From contig CAZPSL010000071.1 of the NCBI GenBank assembly GCA_964589145.1, positions 1 through 16,183 on the forward strand: DNA of 16,183 nt. Reading direction: 5' to 3'. Source of the stretch: UBA11858 sp964589145. Its GTDB lineage: Bacteria > Chloroflexota > Anaerolineae > Anaerolineales > UBA11858. Numbering within the stretch: the first letter of the stretch is position 1; each line of letters opens with the position of its first letter. The notes under the pieces were generated by a model. It ran no database searches. It was not told where the DNA came from and worked only from the letters and a program-made list of their open reading frames with translations. Below are positions 7,233 to 13,280 of this stretch, one piece after another. The position numbers were made by a program, and so were the translations under genes.

Positions 7233-9434
7233 ATGTCTATTCTTACCCGTTATCTTCCCCCCGTTCCACAGGCGACCGCAGCCAAAATGGTTGCAGAGAA
7301 CGCGTTGAAAGGCAAATTGGCAATTGACCCATTTGGTGCAGCCCCGTCGTGGAATGCTGCTGCGGCTTATGCCGGTGTACGATTAATTCTGGCCGCCAAC
7401 AACCCAATCAGCCGCCTGCTGACCGAGATCGCGGCCGCACCCCCAGCCGCTGATGAGGCTCACAACGTACTGGCAGCCCTGGCCGCTGCCCGTGTCCGCG
7501 ACGAGCGAATGGAACTCCATTTGCGCGCCCTCTACACAACGTTTTGCCCCGCCTGTGAACGCGAAATTCAGGCGCAAGCCCTCATTTGGAAACGGGAAGC
7601 GGATACGCCGTTTGCCCGTTTGCTGCACTGCCCGCACTGCGGCGTTCATGGTGAGTTTCAAGCCACCGATGCAGACCGCGAACAGGCTGCCCGGTTTGCT
7701 GGTGAAAGGCTGCACCACGCACGGGCACTGGAACGGGTTGTCCCGCGTGATGATCCCGACCGAACGCACGCTGAGAGGGCACTGAGCGTTTACCCGCCGC
7801 GTGCAATCTACGCCCTGCTGACCATTGTCAACAAACTGGATACCCTTGACCTTGACCCGCGTGCCCGCCGCATTCTGGATGTAATGCTGCTGCACGCCTT
7901 TGACCGGGGCAATACGCTCTGGCCGCACCCTGTTGCCCGCAGCCGCCCCAAGCGGCTCACCGTTCCGCCGGTATACCGCGAGAACAACATCTGGCTTGCC
8001 CTGGAAGAAGCCGCTGATTCACTGACGCAGGTTCCTGATCCAACTCCGGTGCCGCTCACCCGCTGGCCGGAACTTCCACCGGACGACGGCGGCATCTGCC
8101 TGTACGAAGGACGCATCAAATCGCTGGCAGAACAACTCGGCGAAACCGTACCAGAAGCGGTGCTCACGGTCTTTCCCCGCCAAAACCAGGCTTTTTGGTC
8201 ACTCTCGGCATTGTGGGCCGGCTGGCTTTGGGGGCACGATGCCGTTGAACACTTCCGGGCTGTGCTGCGCCGCCGCCGCTACGACTGGAGTTGGCATACT
8301 ACGGCCTTGCACGCGGCACTGGCAAGCATCCGCCCCGCCTTGTTGGAAGACATCCCGGTTTTGGGGATGCTTGGTGAGGCGGAACCCGGTTTCATCTCCG
8401 CAGTCATCATTGCCGCACACCGGGCAGATTTTTCTCTTGAAACTGTTGCGCTGGACGAAACGGAAAAACAGGTGGCTTTTTCCTGGAACTTGAGGCCAAT
8501 CCCCGCTTCCGCTGGCGAGCGCACCCCGCAGGGGATTACCAATGCTCTCCGGGACGCTGCCCGCGCCCACCTGCTGGGGCGCGGCGAACCTTGCATCTAC
8601 CTCCCGCTGGATTCCGCTGCGCTGACTGCACTCGCCCAGCGCAACCTGTTCCCCGAAACCGATACTCCTGCTGAATGCTACGCCAAAACCCGGCAGGCTG
8701 CTCAAAATGCGTTTACCTACCATAACGGTTTCCTGCGTTTTGGAGGCGGCGAAAAGAAACCCGAAAGCGGTCTGTGGTGGCTGACTGATGACAAAGCCGC
8801 CGCTGCTCCATTGGCAGACCGCACCGAGATGGCAGTGGTCCGCTATTTGATGAAAAGTCCGGGTTGCACCCTGGACGAACTGGAAGATGCCCTGAAGGCA
8901 GAGTTCAACAGCCTGATGCGCCCGCCGCGAGAACTGGTGATGGCCTGTTTGGGCTCTTACGGCAAGCCGTTTGGGGCGGGGTGGAAACTTCGGGAGCAGG
9001 ATGCCCCCCCAAAGCGGCGCGCGGAACTCGCTGCAATAGGGCGTCTCCTTTCCAGGATCGGCAAAAAACTCCGTTTCCGTGTTCATTCTCCACAGAATGA
9101 AACACAGCCCCTCATCTGGCAAGATGCGTTCGGACAACCGCGCTATACTTTCTTCGTGAGTGCATCAGCCTTGCTGGGGAAATTTTTGATCAAGCAGGAG
9201 GTCGCTCCGGCGCGGGGGATGCTGGTAGTTCCGGGCGGACGTGCCAATCTGGTGATGTACAAACTGCGCCGCGATCCCCGCCTGATGCAAATTTACGAAG
9301 CGAACTGGAGAATTGTAAAATACCGCCAGATCCGGCAATTGAGTGAGAATGCAATGCTGACCCCCGAAAATTTTGAAGCGCAGTTGTTGCTTGACCCGCT
9401 GACCTACGATGATGAACAGTTGCGGCTGTTGTGA
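7233..9434 (+). CDS. Uncharacterised zinc-ribbon protein with degenerate DNA-methyltransferase-like N-terminus
   Basis: I do not recognise a named family for this 733-residue protein. The N-terminus has DPFGAAPSW (32-40), then AGVRLILAANNPISRLLTEI (47-66), resembling the DPF-G-G and GxDxNP segments of DNA N6-adenine/N4-cytosine methyltransferases, but the glycines are altered. A zinc ribbon follows: CPAC (105-108) and CPHC (133-136). VPPVYRENNIW (244-254) is the only segment resembling a catalytic (D/N)PP(Y/F) motif, and it lacks the acidic or amide residue. The rest is alpha-helical and may contain a winged-helix segment (about 555-590) before a conserved-looking end (VVPGGRANLVMYKLRRDP). 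There are no membrane or signal segments. It sits 22 bp after the racemase gene with only a weak ribosome-binding site, so co-transcription is likely. A nucleic-acid role is an inference. Confidence 0.8.
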   Translation: MSILTRYLPPVPQATAAKMVAENALKGKLAIDPFGAAPSWNAAAAYAGVRLILAANNPISRLLTEIAAAPPAADEAHNVLAALAAARVRDERMELHLRALYTTFCPACEREIQAQALIWKREADTPFARLLHCPHCGVHGEFQATDADREQAARFAGERLHHARALERVVPRDDPDRTHAERALSVYPPRAIYALLTIVNKLDTLDLDPRARRILDVMLLHAFDRGNTLWPHPVARSRPKRLTVPPVYRENNIWLALEEAADSLTQVPDPTPVPLTRWPELPPDDGGICLYEGRIKSLAEQLGETVPEAVLTVFPRQNQAFWSLSALWAGWLWGHDAVEHFRAVLRRRRYDWSWHTTALHAALASIRPALLEDIPVLGMLGEAEPGFISAVIIAAHRADFSLETVALDETEKQVAFSWNLRPIPASAGERTPQGITNALRDAARAHLLGRGEPCIYLPLDSAALTALAQRNLFPETDTPAECYAKTRQAAQNAFTYHNGFLRFGGGEKKPESGLWWLTDDKAAAAPLADRTEMAVVRYLMKSPGCTLDELEDALKAEFNSLMRPPRELVMACLGSYGKPFGAGWKLREQDAPPKRRAELAAIGRLLSRIGKKLRFRVHSPQNETQPLIWQDAFGQPRYTFFVSASALLGKFLIKQEVAPARGMLVVPGGRANLVMYKLRRDPRLMQIYEANWRIVKYRQIRQLSENAMLTPENFEAQLLLDPLTYDDEQLRLL

Positions 9435-9441
9435 CAAGAAC

Positions 9442-9526
9442 GGGAACAAGCAAAAGCGTGGGAGGCAGACAGCCACAGGAGGGCCGGGGGAAGAACGCCG
9501 TCTTTCTGCGGCATTTGCCTGCACCC
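9442..9526. mobile_element. Truncated or decayed element of the same MITE-like family
   Basis: The right end is clear: TTTCTGCGGCATTTGC then CTGCACCC (9503-9526). A weak left end (GGG, then CAAGCAAAAG, at 9442-9456) and a GCCACA segment shared with module A suggest a shortened module. It directly abuts the next copy through the 9 bp TTTCAAACG. The left boundary is uncertain. Confidence 0.4.
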
Positions 9527-9535
9527 TTTCAAACG

Positions 9536-9716
9536 GGGTGCAAGCAAAAGATGTAGAAATCGGGCAGCCACATATCTCTGTCCTGCTCCCGACAGGGCGG
9601 GGTGTTCGGTGCCTGTCCTGTTCGCAAAATGAAGACTGGCAGTCCTGGCAGGACTGCCAGTCTTGTGTGCGGGACGAGGAAAACACATAGGAATTTCTAC
9701 AACATTTGCCTGCACC
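9536..9716. mobile_element. MITE-like element, module A copy 2 (inverted, 181 bp)
   Basis: This is a complete element bounded by GGGTGCAAGC with AAAAGATGTAGAAA (9536-9559) and TTTCTACAACATTTGC with CTGCACC (9694-9716). The terminal repeats match at about 19 of 23 positions. The body is the reverse complement of the copies at 1-149 and 11160-11337 and contains the 33 bp palindrome at 9632-9664. Perfect 9 bp direct repeats TTTCAAACG flank it (9527-9535 and 9717-9725), as expected for target duplication. Confidence 0.8.
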
Positions 9717-9752
9717 TTTCAAACGCGCAAACATCCAGGCCCTGCCAAACCT

Positions 9753-9761
9753 TGATATAAT
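9753..9761 (+). promoter_or_regulatory. Predicted extended -10 promoter of the L,D-transpeptidase gene
   Basis: TGATATAAT is an extended -10 with a consensus TATAAT (9756-9761). No good -35 is present. The expected transcription start (about 9768) falls at or next to the ATG at 9769, predicting a leaderless mRNA. The -10 begins 40 bp after the CACC end (9716) of the upstream element. Confidence 0.65.
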
Positions 9762-9768
9762 CCTCCCT

Positions 9769-11103
9769 ATGCAAAAACAGCCTGCCCCCTCCCGCAGTAA
9801 AATCCAAAAGACCCTGCCCCCGTTGCGGGTTGGAACTTTTGCTGCAACGCGGAAAAAAACGGTATGTGCGCACAGGGCACGCACAAAATACCACAAACCA
9901 GCGATCAGAGTGAAAGCCCTGAGGGTTCTTGGCCTCGCCTTGATGATTCTGGGAATGCTGGCAGTTTCCTCCGCCCGCGCAGCGGAAACGCCCGCACAGG
10001 ATTCGCCCGCGCTTGGCGAAGCGGCGGTGCTCTGCCTGCCGGGAAACTATGCCTTTACTGTTACGGACTGTCTCCCCGCTGGCCCGGCTGCCTACCAAAC
10101 CGGGTTGGCGCAGGATGGCATCACCCTGCCTGAAGCCCCGCTGCCGGTGGCGAAGCCGCCCTTTGAACTGACCTACGTGGATTACCGATACGGTTACATC
10201 CGCACCGATAACGCGCCGGTCTTCGGCTCAGCGGAGGACGCTCTTGCCTACCGGAAGAACAAAGCCGTCAAGCGGATTGACGTCGCTTTTGGTTACATTT
10301 CCTACATTGATACCCAGGTGGTGGACGGCAAGCGGATTTACATGATTGCCCCCGGCCAGTGGATGACCGCCAACGATATTTCCCGCGTTTCAGCGCCGGT
10401 ATTCCAGGGGGTGGAGGTCACCCAGACTCCCCCGCGTCCCTTCGGCTGGATTCTGACTTATCTCAGCCCGACGGGATACGTGGAAACCAAACGCACCCCC
10501 GGCTACGATGCGGAAGATTACACAGGCCGCACGCTGCAAAACCATGACCTGGTCTGGATTTATGGCGTGGCCGAAGCCAACGAGATGGAGTGGTACCAGA
10601 TTGGCCCCGACGAGTGGGTGGACGGCCGTTTTGTGGCCCGCGTGATTCCCAACACCACCCCGCCTGAAGGGGTGGACGGCGGACGCTGGATTGAGATCAA
10701 TCTCTACGAGCAGACAATCGCCGTGTACGATGAGTATCAACTGGTTTTCGCTACGTTGATCGCCAGCGGCCTGGAGCCGTTCTGGACTCGTCCGGGGCTG
10801 TTCCAGATTTACGAAAAACTGGAGACCACCCCGATGCGCGGCTCTTTCGAGGCAGACCACTCGGATGCTTACTACCTCGAAGATGTCCCCTGGACGATGT
10901 ACTTCGACGATGCCCGCGCCCTGCACGGGGCCTACTGGCGCGCCAACCTGGGTTTCCCGCAATCCCACGGCTGTGTCAATCTCTCCATCGGCGATGCCCG
11001 CTGGCTCTACGATTGGGCGCAGGTCGGCGATTGGGTGTACGTCTGGGACCCCTCCGGCAAAACCCCCACCGACCCCGAAGTGTACGGTTCAGGCGGAGCG
11101 TAG
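9769..11103 (+). CDS. Exported L,D-transpeptidase (YkuD domain)
   Basis: The 444-residue protein has a C-terminal YkuD catalytic motif: His386 in HGAYWR, then SHGCVNL (399-405) with nucleophile Cys402. Such enzymes form 3-3 cross-links in peptidoglycan or attach proteins to it, outside the membrane. A basic N-terminal stretch (1-47) precedes a signal-like segment (48-71: KALR, a hydrophobic core, then SSARA before AE). Residues about 130-300 form a beta-rich region, probably SH3-like wall-binding, without an assigned family. The ATG at 9769 would be leaderless given the TATAAT at 9756-9761. The alternative GTG at 9910 would start exactly at the signal peptide, but it has no clear ribosome-binding site. 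The gene stands alone between two inverted copies of module A. Together with the PBP it suggests both 4-3 and 3-3 cross-linking. Confidence 0.93.
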   Translation: MQKQPAPSRSKIQKTLPPLRVGTFAATRKKTVCAHRARTKYHKPAIRVKALRVLGLALMILGMLAVSSARAAETPAQDSPALGEAAVLCLPGNYAFTVTDCLPAGPAAYQTGLAQDGITLPEAPLPVAKPPFELTYVDYRYGYIRTDNAPVFGSAEDALAYRKNKAVKRIDVAFGYISYIDTQVVDGKRIYMIAPGQWMTANDISRVSAPVFQGVEVTQTPPRPFGWILTYLSPTGYVETKRTPGYDAEDYTGRTLQNHDLVWIYGVAEANEMEWYQIGPDEWVDGRFVARVIPNTTPPEGVDGGRWIEINLYEQTIAVYDEYQLVFATLIASGLEPFWTRPGLFQIYEKLETTPMRGSFEADHSDAYYLEDVPWTMYFDDARALHGAYWRANLGFPQSHGCVNLSIGDARWLYDWAQVGDWVYVWDPSGKTPTDPEVYGSGGA

Positions 11104-11130
11104 TAGGGGCGTGATTCATCACGCCCCTAC
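11103..11130. repeat. Palindromic repeat overlapping the end of the L,D-transpeptidase gene
   Basis: GTAGGGGCGTGAT (11103-11115) and its exact complement (11118-11130) form a 13 bp hairpin with a two-base centre, starting on the last base of the stop codon. There is no T-run, so it is a poor classical terminator but could stabilise the mRNA 3' end. A half copy (ATCACGCCCCTGC) follows at about 11139-11151. Confidence 0.75.
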
Positions 11131-11159
11131 GCTACCACATCACGCCCCTGCTTAACCAT

Positions 11160-11337
11160 GGGCGCAGGCAATGTTGTAGAAATTCCTATTCGCTTCCCTC
11201 ACCCCGCACAAGACTGGCAGTCCTGCCAGGACTGCCAGTCTTCATTTTGCGAACAGGACAAGCACCGAACACCCCGCCCCGCCGGGAGCGGGACAGAGAT
11301 ATGTGGCTGCCCGATTTCTACATCTTTTGCCTTCACC
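11160..11337. mobile_element. MITE-like element, module A copy 3
   Basis: Bounded by GGGCGCAGGCAATGTTGTAG (11160-11179) and TTTCTACATCTTTTGC plus CTTCACC (11315-11337). The body matches copy 1 in the same orientation, including the 33 bp palindrome at 11210-11242 with the opposite central base. The flanks GCTTAACCAT (11150-11159) and ACGTAACCAT (11338-11347) agree at 8/10. The next element begins at 11348. Confidence 0.75.
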
Positions 11338-11347
11338 ACGTAACCAT

Positions 11348-11607
11348 GGGTGCAAGCAAAAGATGTAGAAATTGAGCAAAGTTCGATATAACCTTGGCAA
11401 GTATGCCCCCACCCCAACCCCTCCCCCACGGGGGAGGGGCATGTTCATCAGGTGGGTGTACGGCGCACGAAGTGCGCCGTACACCCACCGAAAGTTATAT
11501 CCCCCCTTCCCTCGGGAAGGGGGGATACAGGGGGGATGGGGTCCAAAGCGTGAAAACGGTGTAGTGTATCGACAGATAGCAATCTTTCTACATCTTTTGC
11601 CTTTACC
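11348..11607. mobile_element. MITE-like element, module C (260 bp, hairpin-rich)
   Basis: The ends are the family motif in inverted orientation: GGGTGCAAGC with AAAAGATGTAGAAA (11348-11371), and TTTCTACATCTTTTGC with CTTTACC (11585-11607). The interior is unrelated to A and B and carries three perfect hairpins: 11418-11439 (10 bp arms), 11451-11489 (18 bp arms) and 11498-11527 (14 bp arms). Perfect 10 bp direct repeats ACGTAACCAT flank it (11338-11347 and 11608-11617). Confidence 0.75.
11451..11489. repeat. Perfect 18 bp inverted repeat inside module C
   Basis: GGTGGGTGTACGGCGCAC (11451-11468) pairs exactly with 11472-11489 across the loop GAA. The arms are strong enough for a cruciform or an RNA stem. 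No T-run follows, so it is not a typical terminator. It looks like a separate dispersed palindrome carried within the element. Confidence 0.85.
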
Positions 11608-11625
11608 ACGTAACCATTTTCCATT

Positions 11626-11653
11626 TTGTGCATCCAACAGGATGTGATAAAAT
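11626..11653 (+). promoter_or_regulatory. Predicted lpdA promoter
   Basis: The -35 TTGTGC (11626-11631) is the same hexamer as at csp. After 16 bp comes the -10 TAAAAT (11648-11653), preceded by TGA as an extended -10. The predicted start is near 11660. The -10 begins 41 bp after the ACC end (11607) of module C. Confidence 0.6.
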
Positions 11654-11666
11654 GTTCATGTGAGTG

Positions 11667-11698
11667 ACTGCCAGCCCCGCGCGGGGACTGGCAGTTTT
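11667..11698 (+). promoter_or_regulatory. Terminator-like hairpin in the lpdA leader
   Basis: ACTGCCAG (11667-11674) pairs with CTGGCAGT (11688-11695). After one C/A mismatch, three further G-C pairs close a 5 nt loop, and TTTT follows directly (11695-11698). It lies between the predicted start (about 11660) and the ribosome-binding site (about 11705-11711). It could act as an attenuator or a processing/stability stem. No alternative pairing or short leader peptide is evident. Confidence 0.5.
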
Positions 11699-11717
11699 GC
11701 AGAAAAAAGGAAACCCC

Positions 11718-13115
11718 ATGAACAATTATGACGTTATCGTAATTGGTGCCGGGCCGGGCGGCTATGTCGCCGCCATCCGGGCTGCGCAACTCGGATTGAA
11801 AACCGCCATCATTGATAAAGAGTGGCTGGGTGGGGTCTGCCTGAATGTGGGCTGCATCCCCTCCAAATCGCTGCTCAAAAACGCGGAGATTGCCCGCACC
11901 CTGCGCAGCGGCGGGCGCGAGTTCGGCTTCAAGTTCGATAACCTGCAACTGGATTACGGCACAGCCGTCAAGCGCAGCCGACGCGTTTCGGGACGGCTGG
12001 TGCGCGGCGTGGGTTTCCTGATGAAGAAAAACGGCATCGCGGTCCACATGGGCACGGCGAAACTGACCGCCCGCGATCGGGTTGCCGTGACCGATACCGA
12101 CGGGCAGGTGACGGAACTCCGGGCGGCGAACATCATCATCGCCACCGGCGCGCATCCCTTCATCCTGCCGGGTGTAACCGTGGACGGCGAGCGGGTGTTA
12201 ACCTACCGCGAAGCCATCTTGCAGGAAAAACTGCCGGAATCGGTCATCATCGTTGGCTCCGGCGCAGTCGGCGTTGAGTTCGCCACCGTCTGGAACGCCT
12301 ACGGGGTACAGGTCACGCTCGTCGAGATGCTGCCCCGCATCGTTCCCGCTGAAGATGAGGACATCAGCGCCGAACTGAGCAAGGCCTTCGCCAAAGCGAA
12401 AATCAAAACGCGGGTCAACACCCGTGTAGAGCGCATCGAAACCACTGCGGGCGGCGTCCGTGTCACCGCCAGCGGGCCGGATGGCGAAATCACCCTGGAT
12501 GCCGGGCAGGTGCTTTTGGCGACCAGTTTCCAGCCCAACACGGCAGGCATCGGCCTGGAAGATGTCGGCGTGACACTCAATGAGCGCGGTTTTATCGCCA
12601 TTGACGAGCGCATGGCGACCAATATCCCCGGCATTTGGGCGGTCGGCGACGTAACCGGCAAACTGATGCTGGCGCACGTCGGTTCGGCGCAGGGCATCGT
12701 GTGCGCCGAAAATATCGCCGGAGCCGAAACCGTCACCCTGAATTACGAGATGATGCCGCGGGCCACCTACTGCCACCCGCAAATCGCCTCCTTCGGGTTG
12801 ACGGAAACACAGGCAAAGAAACGCGGCCACTCGGTCGAGACGGCGCGCTTCCCCTTCCAGGCGAACGGCAAAGCCCTGGGGCTTGGAGATTACGCCGGAT
12901 GGGTGAAACTCGTCCTCAATGCGGAATCCCGCCAAATTTTGGGCGCCCACCTGATCGGCCCGGAGGTGACGGAACTTCTCCCGGAGTTGACCCTGGCCCA
13001 AAGGCTGGCTCTGACCCCTGAAGCCATCGGGCGCAACGTCCACGCCCACCCGACGTTAAGCGAAGTCCTGATGGAGGCCGCGCACGCTGCCGAGGGGCAC
13101 GCCATCCACATCTGA
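11718..13115 (+). CDS. lpdA: Dihydrolipoamide dehydrogenase (E3)
   Basis: The 465-residue flavoprotein has the usual E3 length. The FAD-binding GAGPGG is at 10-15, the redox disulfide in GGVCLNVGCIPSK (Cys41, Cys46), an NAD-binding glycine motif in VGSGAVGVEF, and the C-terminal catalytic His444-Glu449 in HPTLSE. It reoxidises dihydrolipoyl groups of 2-oxoacid dehydrogenases or the glycine cleavage system in the cytoplasm, passing electrons to NAD. The ATG at 11718 is preceded by AAAAAAGGAAA about 7 bp upstream; an earlier in-frame start would run through the leader hairpin. No E1 or E2 gene is nearby, so which complex it serves cannot be told; it may be a shared E3. It has its own promoter and probable terminator. 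Confidence 0.96.
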   Translation: MNNYDVIVIGAGPGGYVAAIRAAQLGLKTAIIDKEWLGGVCLNVGCIPSKSLLKNAEIARTLRSGGREFGFKFDNLQLDYGTAVKRSRRVSGRLVRGVGFLMKKNGIAVHMGTAKLTARDRVAVTDTDGQVTELRAANIIIATGAHPFILPGVTVDGERVLTYREAILQEKLPESVIIVGSGAVGVEFATVWNAYGVQVTLVEMLPRIVPAEDEDISAELSKAFAKAKIKTRVNTRVERIETTAGGVRVTASGPDGEITLDAGQVLLATSFQPNTAGIGLEDVGVTLNERGFIAIDERMATNIPGIWAVGDVTGKLMLAHVGSAQGIVCAENIAGAETVTLNYEMMPRATYCHPQIASFGLTETQAKKRGHSVETARFPFQANGKALGLGDYAGWVKLVLNAESRQILGAHLIGPEVTELLPELTLAQRLALTPEAIGRNVHAHPTLSEVLMEAAHAAEGHAIHI

Positions 13116-13139
13116 AGCCCGGTTTGCTTCTCCACCCAA

Positions 13140-13183
13140 AGCCGGGAGCGGATGTACAAACCACCACTTCCGGCTCTTATTTT
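13140..13183 (+). terminator. Probable lpdA terminator
   Basis: AGCCGGGAG (13140-13148) pairs with CTTCCGGCT (13167-13175) with one G-U pair and an 18 nt loop, followed by TTATTTT. The long loop weakens the call, but its place 25 bp after the lpdA stop fits. Confidence 0.55.
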
Positions 13184-13219
13184 GTCACAGTCTTGCATCA
13201 GAAGGGCGTTGCAAGGGTG

Positions 13220-13228
13220 TGCTATAAT
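13220..13228 (+). promoter_or_regulatory. Predicted extended -10 promoter of rpoD
   Basis: TGCTATAAT has a consensus -10 (13223-13228) and the extended TG. The -35 region is poor: TTGCAT at 13193 is too far and TTGCAA at 13209 too close. The predicted start is near 13235, giving a leader of about 46 nt. No repeat element lies upstream, unlike the csp, maoC, transpeptidase and lpdA promoters. Confidence 0.65.
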
Positions 13229-13280
13229 CTAAAATAAGTGAGGGACTCCTGTCCTGTCTCACGAAATCAGTTGTGAAGAA

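Noticed and set aside
9706..9768. TTG start for the L,D-transpeptidase inside the element end
   Set aside because: It lies upstream of the predicted -10 at 9756-9761 and within the terminal repeat; the first 21 residues would be element sequence.
11158..11343. Stop-free reading frame across module A that is shared by all three copies and rich in Cys
   Set aside because: The copies differ by substitutions only, so an open frame is expected; copy 2 lacks a usable start, there is no ribosome-binding site, and the frame crosses the 33 bp palindrome and the terminal motif.
11315..11371. Back-to-back right and left ends resembling an integron attC site
   Set aside because: The 57 bp imperfect palindrome has no GTTRRRY/RYYYAAC core sites, there is no integrase, and the units between such pairs are not gene cassettes.
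9442..11617. CRISPR-like array of repeats
   Set aside because: The motif is inverted as often as direct, spacing is irregular, and the intervening sequences are themselves repeated; there are no cas genes.
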